Of a stretch of DNA of 10,701 nt, positions 1 to 5,312 are shown piece by piece. The first letter of the stretch is position 1. The number at the start of each line of letters is the position of its first letter. The DNA is from Scybalousia_A sp964639765 (GTDB taxonomy: Bacteria; Bacteroidota; Bacteroidia; Bacteroidales; P3). The notes beneath the pieces were generated by a model. The model saw only the letters and a program-made list of their open reading frames with translations. It was not told the DNA's origin and made no database searches. The stretch is taken from contig CAZXEN010000044.1 of NCBI GenBank assembly GCA_964639765.1, positions 1 to 10,701 on the forward strand. The letters are read 5' to 3'. A program made the translations under genes and the position numbers.

Positions 1-33
1 GTCTTGGCTAAATGTAAGGAAGACAAATTGTAG
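1..33 (+). CDS. C-terminal tail of an upstream gene (partial)
   Basis: Frame 1 is open from the first base and reads VLAKCKEDKL before a TAG stop. A terminator hairpin follows within a few bases, which is the usual arrangement at the end of a gene. Ten residues are too few to name a product, and the reading frame could be accidental. Confidence 0.4.
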   Translation, partial: VLAKCKEDKL

Positions 34-60
34 AAAAGGCTCCCATCATGGGAGCTTTTT
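34..60 (+). terminator. Intrinsic terminator, rightward
   Basis: GCTCCCA (39-45) pairs with TGGGAGC (49-55) and is followed by five T. It ends the transcript of the partial upstream gene. A near-identical hairpin lies in inverted orientation at 484-509. Confidence 0.8.
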
Positions 61-130
61 GCATGTGCATAATATTATTCAATAAATCGACTAATATTAC
101 GCATATTGTTAATACAGTATTCTACTTTTT

Positions 131-166
131 TATATATAAAAAACATTTTTCATTTTTTCTTTCATG
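131..166 (+). promoter_or_regulatory. Spaced AT motif, copy 1
   Basis: TATATAT (131-137), exactly 20 bases, then TCTTTCATG (158-166). The same layout with the same 20-base gap occurs at 577-612 and 965-1000. No convincing sigma-A promoter hexamers line up with it, and no rightward gene follows this copy. It may be a regulatory or origin-type element; the role is unknown. Confidence 0.35.
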
Positions 167-182
167 CTATATTTGTGCGTAT

Positions 183-220
183 AAAAACACCCAGCAGAGC
201 GGACACTCTGCTGGGTGTTT
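183..220 (-). terminator. Strong intrinsic terminator, leftward
   Basis: A 15-bp perfect stem (185-199 with 206-220) with a 6-base loop. On the minus strand it ends in five T; the plus strand lacks a proper T run after it. It sits 13 bases past the stop of the 36-codon leftward ORF. Confidence 0.85.
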
Positions 221-232
221 GATGGCGTCTCC

Positions 233-343
233 TTAAAGAACAATTAAAACTATTCTTACACCTAAGTATAAAATATAACAAAACAACTTATAGTCGTTTG
301 CGTCTTTTAAACATGGTTTTAAGAAACTTAATATTCGTTTCAT
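233..343 (-). CDS. Putative 36-aa small membrane peptide
   Basis: Begins MKRILSFLKPCLKDANDYKL and continues into a hydrophobic C-terminal half (about residues 20-36, ending GVRIVLIVL) that could span or sit in a membrane. The ATG at 343-341 follows AAAGGAG at a 7-base gap. A TTGCGT-17-TAAAAT promoter lies about 90 bases upstream and a 15-bp stem terminator just downstream, so the ORF has a complete transcription unit of its own. A longer overlapping minus ORF (288-512) in another frame begins inside a terminator hairpin and has no ribosome binding site, so I prefer this one. The size and hydrophobic tail would suit a small membrane protein or a type I toxin-like peptide, but no family is recognised. 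Confidence 0.5.
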   Translation of the reverse strand: MKRILSFLKPCLKDANDYKLFCYILYLGVRIVLIVL

Positions 344-432
344 AGAACAACTCCTTTCGAATTTGCCATTCCGGCTTTATATTTATCATTCGTGGAGTGT
401 TTATGACGGCAACATTTTTACCATCAATGGTT

Positions 433-461
433 ATTTTACCATATGCACACCCTATACGCAA
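433..461 (-). promoter_or_regulatory. Promoter of the leftward small ORF
   Basis: On the minus strand TTGCGT (461-456), a 17-base spacer, then TAAAAT (438-433). It lies just downstream of the 484-509 terminator and upstream of the ribosome binding site for the 36-aa ORF. Confidence 0.5.
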
Positions 462-483
462 TAAGATTTTTGTTGCACCAAAC

Positions 484-509
484 AAAAAACTCCCATCATG
501 GGAGCCTTT
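484..509 (-). terminator. Intrinsic terminator, leftward; inverted copy of 34-60
   Basis: On the minus strand GGCTCCCA and TGGGAG flank a three-base loop and are followed by six T. It insulates the leftward 36-aa unit from any read-through transcription. No leftward gene is visible upstream of it. Confidence 0.65.
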
Positions 510-576
510 CAATCTTTCATATTATATTTATACACCTGTTGAGTGGAGTATTAAAAAGGTATTGACAACCCTTTTT

Positions 577-612
577 TATATATAAAAATTCATTTCAATA
601 TTTTCTTTCATA
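577..612 (+). promoter_or_regulatory. Spaced AT motif, copy 2
   Basis: TATATAT (577-583), 20 bases, TCTTTCATA (604-612). It lies directly upstream of the ribosome binding site of the 648 gene. A TTGACA at 562-567 stands just before it, but the best -10 match (TATAAA at 581) is only 13 bases away. A further single TCTTTCATA is at 513-521. Confidence 0.35.
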
Positions 613-647
613 TTTTGTATATACAAATTTTGAAAGGACTGATTTTA

Positions 648-929
648 ATGCCAAAAGAAAAGCAAAATATCATATATAAGAAAATGGGTAGTGCAAAACG
701 TCGTCGTGATGGATTACTTGACGTAGAGCATAATATTAATAAGTTTTTGTTGAAGAATCCTAAATTGAAAAAATATGAAGGGGACTTGCGAAAAGAAACT
801 CAACATTTTCAAAAGGTGTATAAGTTTCAATATTTACCTCATTACTATTTTTATGATATAAAAACAGACAGACCTAAAAGAACAACATCGCAATATTGGC
901 AAACTTTTGCTACATATGTTGAAGAATAA
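648..929 (+). CDS. Hypothetical small basic protein (93 aa)
   Basis: The product starts MPKEKQNIIYKKMGSAKRRR and is rich in Lys and Arg, especially over residues 1-60; the C-terminal third is rich in Tyr and Phe (around YLPHYYFYD). The ATG at 648 is chosen because GAAAGGA precedes it at a good distance; an in-frame TTG at 615 has no ribosome binding site. A strong terminator starts two bases after the stop, so it is a single-gene unit. The charge suggests nucleic-acid binding, perhaps a regulator or structural protein of the mobile element, but that is inference. I do not recognise the family. Confidence 0.65.
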   Translation: MPKEKQNIIYKKMGSAKRRRDGLLDVEHNINKFLLKNPKLKKYEGDLRKETQHFQKVYKFQYLPHYYFYDIKTDRPKRTTSQYWQTFATYVEE

Positions 930-930
930 C

Positions 931-966
931 AGGGGGTGGTTAATATTAACCACTCCCTATTTTTTA
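931..966 (+). terminator. Intrinsic terminator containing the GGTTAATATTAACC palindrome
   Basis: 931-943 pairs with 946-958 with a single G-T pair, followed by TATTTTTT. It ends the 648-929 gene. The core GTGGTTAATATTAACCAC (936-953) recurs at 1535-1552 and nearly so at 1672-1688. Confidence 0.85.
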
Positions 967-1000
967 TATATTCGTGCGTTTTCGATTTTAATCTTTCATA
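965..1000 (+). promoter_or_regulatory. Spaced AT motif, copy 3
   Basis: TATATAT (965-971), 20 bases, TCTTTCATA (992-1000), continuing CTAGTTATACG. It sits just before the structured RNA region and might be its promoter or start-site region. A lone TCTTTCATA also precedes the Spo0A-like gene at 4203-4211. Confidence 0.35.
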
Positions 1001-1004
1001 CTAG

Positions 1005-1560
1005 TTATACGCCAGTTAACAGGCTTTAGTGTTAACAGTCTGTTTATGGATTGAAGCATAAACACTCGCTCAAGTAGTTAAATTGAGAAAACATGATGGG
1101 GCGTATTCCAATATAACGTTTTATTATGTTACCCAGGAACACGGGTATAAACTGTGGGTCTCATCCCGCCGATTCAGAAAAGGGATGCGGTGTATATCTT
1201 AGGGTGCGAAGATATGTTCCGTAAGACGTTAAGAGGCTTTGATGACGTTTGTCCTAACTGATTTATCAGAAGGATTAAGAATAATAGCCGGGGGAATTAG
1301 AACTTGCCAGAGATACTGATTTGGATTATGTGTCAGGGACTACGTAAATATCTGAGAGGATATACCATCAGGGGCAAGAATGATGGCAAAATACGTAACA
1401 TTAAATGTGAGTCCGCACCACTTCGATAGGATACAATTCTGTGACGGAAGATGACTTGTCCTTATTTTATATATAGGGACAAGTCTGCCCATCTCTACCC
1501 GTGTCCACTGCTCTGGAATATCAGTTTTTTATTAGTGGTTAATATTAACCACCTTGTTTT
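1005..1560 (+). ncRNA. Candidate large structured noncoding RNA
   Basis: No plausible protein is encoded here, yet the segment is richer in G and C than its surroundings and full of complementary segments. Long-range helices: TATTCCA 1104-1110 with 1514-1520; ACACGGGTA 1139-1147 with 1496-1504 (plus GG 1136-1137 with CC 1505-1506); TTCCGT 1217-1222 with 1444-1449. Local hairpins: TGTTTATG with CATAAACA near 1043-1066; CATCCC 1162-1167 with 1182-1187; ATATCTT 1194-1200 with 1209-1215; CCATCA 1365-1370 with 1381-1386; GACTTGTCC near 1453-1461 with the GGACAAGTC ending at 1485. Two hairpin loops pair elsewhere, as in pseudoknots: GGTGCG 1203-1208 with CGCACC 1414-1419, and GGCAAG 1373-1378 with CTTGCC 1303-1308. 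Size, complexity and mobile-element setting resemble large ornate RNAs such as ROOL or GOLLD; membership cannot be confirmed by eye. The ends are approximate; transcription probably stops at the terminator at 1535-1563. Confidence 0.6.
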
Positions 1561-1563
1561 TTT
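1535..1563 (+). terminator. Intrinsic terminator with palindrome copy 2
   Basis: GTGGTTAATATTAACCAC (1535-1552) followed by CTTG and seven T. It closes the structured RNA region. An earlier T run at 1524-1530 could also be the RNA end. Confidence 0.7.
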
Positions 1564-1656
1564 GAACGCTTAAGGCGTTCAGTTAACTTAATAACTGTTT
1601 GCACACTTTTCGTGTGCAAGCCAGTGTTATCTATCATAATAATAGTGTGCTCCGCA
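1564..1656 (+). other. Candidate oriT of the MobV relaxase
   Basis: The segment holds the hairpins GAACGC 1564-1569 with 1575-1580 and TTGCACAC 1599-1606 with 1612-1619. Then comes a small TTAT-CTATC-ATAA hairpin followed by AATAGTGTGC. MobV origins of the pMV158 type are nicked after TAGTGTG lying 3' of an inverted repeat; TAGTGTG is at 1643-1649 here. It lies upstream of the relaxase gene in the same orientation, the usual place. The hairpin directly before the motif is short, so the exact nick site is inference. Confidence 0.5.
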
Positions 1657-1671
1657 GGGTGTATGTTTTTA

Positions 1672-1688
1672 TGGTTAATGTTAACCAC
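1672..1688 (+). repeat. Palindrome copy 3 (GGTTAATGTTAACC core)
   Basis: TGGTTAA and TTAACCA flank a TG centre, a near copy of the palindromes at 936-953 and 1535-1552. The T run after it is weaker, so this copy may serve as a binding site rather than a terminator. It sits between the candidate oriT and the relaxase gene. Confidence 0.5.
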
Positions 1689-1791
1689 CTTATATTTTTA
1701 TATTAATGTTTTAATTTTTTGTTTTTATTTTTCAACTGCATAATTGTTAACTTATTTGTTTTTATTTTTTTATGAAAGGACGTTGATTCGT

Positions 1792-3282
1792 ATGAATGTT
1801 AAATCTATAAGTGGTCACTTCTCACATAAGTATTATATTAATCATAATAATCGAATTGGTAATAACATATCATCAAACATTGATACCAGCCGAACAAAAA
1901 ATAACTATAACAAAGTAACGGCTGGTTCTAAAAACTGTGAAGGTGTTTATTGTGCTTCACTTGAAGAGATATACACAAAAATCTTTGAATCCGCGTGGAA
2001 AGATTATCAACAAAAACAAAGACCGGCAAGACGGTTTAATGGCACTTACTTAGATTACATAAGACAAAAACAATTAGAAGAATCTAAAAATAAGAATTCC
2101 AATTCCAAATCTAAAGTTCCATATGAAGCAAGCGAAATCATATTTCAAATAGGTGACATGGAAAGCAACTCCAACCCAGACGATTATGCCAAGGGTTGTG
2201 CTTTGATGCGTAAGACTATTGACTACATTTGTAATTTACCTAATACTGCAATTATCACTGAAAAGGAGTTAAACGACCCTGATTGGAAACTCCCATTTGA
2301 TAATGGAGTTATTATTTTAAATAATGTAACCAATGAGGATGAAAATTCGCCACATATACACCTGAGCATTATAACGGTCGCATCATCAACTAGGGGTTGT
2401 AAGGTTCAAAACTCTTTAAGTCGTTGCTTTGAAAATATGGGATATCCAACAACCTATACTTATGCATTAGATGAAAAGGGAAATCGCATTCCCAAAAGGG
2501 ATAAGGAAGGATGCATTGTTACAGATGCTCAGGGTAATATTGTATATAAAAAGGAAGTTGATAAAAAAGGCGTCCTTGACTGGATTGACGAAATTAAGAA
2601 TTATATTGAATACGAAATGGGTGCTTCTTATGGGTGGCAAAGAGCAGAGCCTACTGGAAATAAAAATAAACATATGAGTGTTAAAGAATATAAGGAGTAT
2701 GCAAGTGCATTATCAAAAATCAAAAAAGAAATCAATAATTCTTATGATGATTATCAAACATTCAATAACAAATTCTATGAATCAATATCAAATAATAACT
2801 ACAAATTAGATTACTTTAAAAGCAAAGAAATGTCTAACTTGTGGGAACAGTATAAAAATGAAAGTGGTCAATTTTGGAATTGGTATAAAAAAGAAAAAGC
2901 ACTTTTATCTGTAACCCGTCAAAGTCTTAAAACTCCTGAAGAGCAGCGAAGATTAGAATTGAATTATATTAATCAGTTGCTATTTAAAAGCAATAGTTTA
3001 TTAGAAATAATAATTCTTCTTATTGCAAAGTTGATTATCTCATTAAAAGAAAGAGAGAATTATGACAAACAGATTAAATTAGTTATAAAAAAACAAAATG
3101 AATTAAAGCAACTTGCTAAAGATATGAGCACAAAAAATGCTGCAGTTCGTAAGACATTGAAGGACAACACTTGCCACGAAGAGTTAATCAAAGAGATGCA
3201 AGTTCTCAAAGATAAATTAATACAAGAATATGATGATTATGAACGTAAAGAACTAAATGATATTTTCCAAATTTTCGATTAA
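1792..3282 (+). CDS. MobV/Pre-type relaxase (plasmid mobilisation protein)
   Basis: The 496-aa product would nick one strand at oriT and pilot it into a recipient. The N-terminus has the MobV signature: HNNR at 18-21, then SNIDTSRTKNNY at 28-39. A HIH motif at 188-190 in the context ENSPHIHLSIITV matches the metal-binding HxH of Mob_Pre (PF01076). Residues 261-300 (VLDWIDEI to GWQRAEP to HMSVKEY) match the family's conserved GW-R / HLS region. The C-terminal third (about 300-496) is Lys/Glu-rich and probably coiled coil. The ATG at 1792 is chosen for GAAAGGA upstream; an in-frame TTG at 1744 would add 16 hydrophobic residues without a ribosome binding site. An unusual Gly/Lys-rich insert (about 225-260) separates the HxH from the GW-R region. 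A terminator follows at once, so it is a monocistron. The family call is firm; activity is inferred. Confidence 0.88.
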   Translation: MNVKSISGHFSHKYYINHNNRIGNNISSNIDTSRTKNNYNKVTAGSKNCEGVYCASLEEIYTKIFESAWKDYQQKQRPARRFNGTYLDYIRQKQLEESKNKNSNSKSKVPYEASEIIFQIGDMESNSNPDDYAKGCALMRKTIDYICNLPNTAIITEKELNDPDWKLPFDNGVIILNNVTNEDENSPHIHLSIITVASSTRGCKVQNSLSRCFENMGYPTTYTYALDEKGNRIPKRDKEGCIVTDAQGNIVYKKEVDKKGVLDWIDEIKNYIEYEMGASYGWQRAEPTGNKNKHMSVKEYKEYASALSKIKKEINNSYDDYQTFNNKFYESISNNNYKLDYFKSKEMSNLWEQYKNESGQFWNWYKKEKALLSVTRQSLKTPEEQRRLELNYINQLLFKSNSLLEIIILLIAKLIISLKERENYDKQIKLVIKKQNELKQLAKDMSTKNAAVRKTLKDNTCHEELIKEMQVLKDKLIQEYDDYERKELNDIFQIFD

Positions 3283-3288
3283 CAATAG

Positions 3289-3323
3289 CCGCCCAAGTTT
3301 TAATAACTTAGGCGGTGTTTTTT
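3289..3323 (+). terminator. Intrinsic terminator of the relaxase gene
   Basis: CCGCC plus AAGTT (3289-3299) pairs with AACTT plus GGCGG (3305-3315) with one internal mismatch, followed by a run of six T. Confidence 0.85.
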
Positions 3324-3344
3324 ATATTAATTATTCCAATCATA

Positions 3345-3372
3345 TTGACTTTTAATATAAATATTATATAAT
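3345..3372 (+). promoter_or_regulatory. Promoter of the PIN-like gene leader
   Basis: TTGACT (3345-3350), a 16-base spacer, then TATAAT (3367-3372). The start site would be near 3379, giving a leader of about 150 nt before the ATG at 3528. Confidence 0.75.
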
Positions 3373-3378
3373 TAAAAT

Positions 3379-3515
3379 ATACCTTGAACGAGGTTAAGCG
3401 TTCAACGCGGTGGCTTGGTAACCATTCGTGTTAAAACTAAATATAACTCATTGTCAGACTAGAACTATAACTAATTCGGAGTTACCTATTTTACAGGTGA
3501 CTCCTTTTATTTTTT
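3379..3515 (+). promoter_or_regulatory. Structured leader with attenuator terminator
   Basis: Three elements can be drawn. Hairpin 1 is TTGAACG 3384-3390 with CGTTCAA 3399-3405, with loop AGGTTAAG. Hairpin 2 is ACGCGGTGG 3405-3413 with CCATTCGTGT 3422-3431 (one bulged T), with loop CTTGGTAA. The two loops could kiss through about six pairs, three of them G-U. A 10-bp terminator stem, 3478-3487 with 3495-3504, is followed by TTTTATTTTTT and ends immediately before the ribosome binding site. TAACTC (3444-3449) or TAACT (3468-3472) can pair with the terminator's left arm, giving a possible antiterminator. This is the layout of a riboswitch or attenuator, or of a type III toxin-antitoxin RNA; I recognise no known class. 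Confidence 0.6.
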
Positions 3516-3527
3516 AAGGAGATTTAT

Positions 3528-3863
3528 ATGAATAAACATTATTTAATTGATTATGAAAGTGTTAGATATTTCAAAGACCTTGTTGAGAACAATGATGAGA
3601 GCAAACAATATTTGTTTTATACAGATAATTGTTCCAATATCATTATTGATATTGTATCTGAATTCAAAAATATAGAGTTTATTAAACGTAAGGACTCTTT
3701 GGATATGTGTCTATCTTCCTATGTAGGATTTTTAATCAGCAATAATGTTGATGAAGAATTTATAATTGTATCACAAGAGTATGATTATGATGATTTAATC
3801 GACTTCTGGAGTAAGAGAGGCATCAAGATTTCCAAGACATTTCCAAAGCCCAGACAAGTTTAA
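3528..3863 (+). CDS. PIN/NYN-like predicted nuclease (111 aa)
   Basis: The pattern YLIDYESV at the N-terminus, KDSLDMCLSSYVGFLI at 55-70 and FIIVSQEYDYDDLIDFW at 78-94 matches small single-domain PIN-like/NYN proteins common in Firmicutes mobile elements. In those the motifs read LIDYENV, LDFQL and IVS-D-G. Candidate metal-binding acidic residues are Asp8, Glu10, Asp56, Asp59 and Glu84 or Asp86. The usual Asp after IVS is replaced by QE, which could alter activity. Such proteins are predicted RNases, and some family members act as toxins. AAGGAG lies 6 bases before the ATG. Expression appears to depend on read-through of the terminator that ends the leader, so it is probably controlled by attenuation. 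The fold is fairly sure; the substrate is unknown. Confidence 0.65.
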   Translation: MNKHYLIDYESVRYFKDLVENNDESKQYLFYTDNCSNIIIDIVSEFKNIEFIKRKDSLDMCLSSYVGFLISNNVDEEFIIVSQEYDYDDLIDFWSKRGIKISKTFPKPRQV

Positions 3864-3927
3864 TATAATGCTGTAATAATGCGTTGATATTACAACACTA
3901 TCAAAAAATTCAAGGAGGTGAAAAAAT

Positions 3928-4116
3928 ATGTGGGTAACGATTAAATTAAATGGACAATATTACGAGGGTCGTTCAGATGATTTAATTGAGTTGGCTGAAG
4001 ATTTTATTAAAAACATTCGTAATGTATGTGAAATTACCGTAAAAGAAGACGGTGCGGTCAGATTTGAGTGGCCGGGCATAGATAGTTACACTTTTTTACG
4101 ATTAAAAAGAAAGTAA
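3928..4116 (+). CDS. Hypothetical protein (62 aa)
   Basis: Begins MWVTIKLNGQYYEGRSDDL; mixed-charge, no membrane segment, and probably a small alpha/beta domain judging from alternating hydrophobic residues (VTIKL, CEITV, VRFEW). AAGGAGGTG stands 8 bases before the ATG, an almost ideal ribosome binding site, which is the main reason to accept it. It follows the PIN-like gene by 64 bases with no terminator between them (only a TGTAATA/TATTACA hairpin without a T run), so the two may share a transcript. An antitoxin role for the nuclease is possible by position, but nothing in the sequence shows it. Confidence 0.6.
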   Translation: MWVTIKLNGQYYEGRSDDLIELAEDFIKNIRNVCEITVKEDGAVRFEWPGIDSYTFLRLKRK

Positions 4117-4236
4117 ACACTAAAATAAGAAGTGCATAAAAACTAAAAAATATTAGGCATATTATCTGTTTTTTTGTTTCAATCATTTGTTTTACGTCAC
4201 TATCTTTCATACTTATATATGAAACGAGGTGAAAAA

Positions 4237-4587
4237 ATGATTGATATCAAGACATATGAAAAATTGTCAAATCTTCTTCGAGAGTTTTGTATTCCAAAGA
4301 ATTTATTAGGATACAAATACATCATTTCAGGTGTTAATATTCTTTTCAAAAATCCTGAAATATCAATTACTAATTTATACAGTGAGATAGCAAAGGAACA
4401 CAACTCGGAACCTTCAAGAGTCGAAAGGGCGATAAGACATGCAATTGAACGCGGATATGATAATTGCATAGATTGTCATTTTGATACGTTTAGAAGGGTT
4501 TGCTACAATAATAAGAGACCGTCTAACTCAGAATTTTTGCAGTCAGTAGCCATTGAATTAAGATTGCAGGAATCTATCAATTATTAA
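4237..4587 (+). CDS. Stand-alone Spo0A C-terminal-type DNA-binding protein
   Basis: The 116-aa product matches the Spo0A effector domain (Spo0A_C, PF08769) over almost its whole length. It has LLGYKYIISGVNILF at about 23-37, ITNLYSEIAKEHNSEPSRVERAIRHAIERGY at 44-74 (the helix-turn-helix recognition region, with SRVERAIRHAIE nearly invariant in Spo0A), and KRPSNSEFLQSVAIELRL at 93-110. Spo0A itself is about 260 aa with an N-terminal receiver that controls dimerisation by phosphorylation; that receiver is absent here. The ATG at 4237 has GAGGTG upstream. The protein probably binds 0A-box-like sites (TGTCGAA); one perfect box lies in this window at 5976-5983. It could regulate the element or interfere with host sporulation control. 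The domain call is firm; its target is inferred. Confidence 0.88.
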   Translation: MIDIKTYEKLSNLLREFCIPKNLLGYKYIISGVNILFKNPEISITNLYSEIAKEHNSEPSRVERAIRHAIERGYDNCIDCHFDTFRRVCYNNKRPSNSEFLQSVAIELRLQESINY

Positions 4588-4635
4588 TTGTTTGAATCAA
4601 CACGAGCGTAGCCATTAATCAATAAGTAAACAAGA

Positions 4636-4669
4636 AAACGGACAGAGACTAAAAAATCTCTGTCCGTTT
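4636..4669. terminator. Bidirectional terminator between convergent genes
   Basis: AAACGGACAGAG (4636-4647) pairs with CTCTGTCCGTTT (4658-4669), with A and T runs within and around the stem. It separates the rightward Spo0A-like gene from the leftward cluster at 4684-5876. Confidence 0.8.
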
Positions 4670-4683
4670 AACATTAAATTGCT

Positions 4684-4941
4684 TTATTTGTTTTTGAGTA
4701 ATTCAAATCCACTAACCATACTGCCCCAAATACTTAAGTTTATGTAAAGGGCTTCATCGGATACATCTTCTGGGAAAAATCTGGCTACAAAATATGGCTT
4801 TTTATCTTTTTCTGCAACATAAACTGAAACCACTTCAGTATCCATATAGTCTTCTGCTACTAAATATAAATCATATGTGGTATTTGTGTCATCGCCAATT
4901 CCAAATGCTCTTTTTTCAAGAATGATAGATTTTTTTGTCAT
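4684..4941 (-). CDS. Hypothetical protein (85 aa), paralogue of the next gene
   Basis: Soluble, acidic small protein beginning MTKKSIILEKRAFGIGDD. It aligns with the neighbouring leftward gene: IILEKR / ITIEKR, TYDLYLVAEDYMDTEVVSVYV / HYNLYLIPDVQDGEEVITLCM and VARFFPEDVSDE / IIRFSSNESN. This points to tandem duplication. AAGGAG lies 9 bases before the ATG. It is last in a probable leftward operon that ends at the 4636-4669 terminator. No family or function is recognised. Confidence 0.7.
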   Translation of the reverse strand: MTKKSIILEKRAFGIGDDTNTTYDLYLVAEDYMDTEVVSVYVAEKDKKPYFVARFFPEDVSDEALYINLSIWGSMVSGFELLKNK

Positions 4942-4973
4942 AATAAAAAACTCCTTAAAATGTTTTTAGTAAT

Positions 4974-5267
4974 CTAAACTTCACCAAACATGTCTTTGAC
5001 ATCAATGAAGTTAGGAAAACGAATTTCTGCATCTGTTTGCCTGATAAACACATTTAAATGTGCATCAATATAATCACTAATTTCTTGATAGTTTGACTCA
5101 TTTGATGAAAAACGAATGATATATGTCATATTAGTGTAACCTTCCTTATTCATGCATAAGGTTATGACTTCTTCACCATCTTGAACGTCTGGTATCAAAT
5201 ATAGGTTATAATGGTGTTCGTCAACAGTGTAAATTCTTTTCTCGATAGTTATCAATTGTCGTTCTAT
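4974..5267 (-). CDS. Hypothetical protein (about 97 aa), probable ATA start
   Basis: Paralogue of the downstream 85-aa gene, with an alternating hydrophobic pattern suggesting a beta-rich fold, and a C-terminal extension (RFPNFIDVKDMFGEV) the paralogue lacks. The first conventional in-frame start is a TTG at 5255, but the only good ribosome binding site, AAGGAG at 5281-5276, lies 20 bases before it. An in-frame ATA at 5267-5265 is 8 bases from that site. Starting there puts exactly the same number of residues before the EKR motif as in the paralogue. I therefore place the start at the ATA; the alternatives are the TTG or a mutated ATG. Function unknown. Confidence 0.6.
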   Translation of the reverse strand: MERQLITIEKRIYTVDEHHYNLYLIPDVQDGEEVITLCMNKEGYTNMTYIIRFSSNESNYQEISDYIDAHLNVFIRQTDAEIRFPNFIDVKDMFGEV

Positions 5268-5312
5268 TGTAATTACTCCTTGTGTAGTGTTTTAGTGAGT
5301 ACAGTACTCTTG

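Noticed and set aside
92..100. TAATATTAC, identical to the rolling-circle nick nonanucleotide of some single-stranded DNA viruses
   Set aside because: No surrounding stem-loop and no Rep gene in the window; a nine-base match in AT-rich DNA is easily chance.
48..236. 62-codon plus-strand ORF
   Set aside because: It starts within one terminator and runs through another, and has no ribosome binding site.
288..512. 74-codon minus-strand ORF overlapping the 36-aa ORF
   Set aside because: Its ATG lies inside a terminator hairpin, it has no ribosome binding site, and the promoter at 433-461 would start transcription downstream of that ATG. The 36-aa frame has better signals.
1200..1420. GTGCG near 1205 as a group II intron 5' end
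   Set aside because: No recognisable domain V hairpin or intron-encoded reverse transcriptase, and the motif is better explained as a loop pairing with 1414-1419.
1005..1560. tmRNA, RNase P RNA or group I intron
   Set aside because: None of the diagnostic cores (tRNA-like ends, the GAGGAAAGTC-type P RNA core, the paired P7 core of group I introns) could be found.
3379..3515. Known riboswitch or T-box leader
   Set aside because: No T-box sequence (GGGTGGNACCGCG) and no recognisable core of the preQ1, SAM, c-di-GMP, fluoride, THF or ZTP classes.
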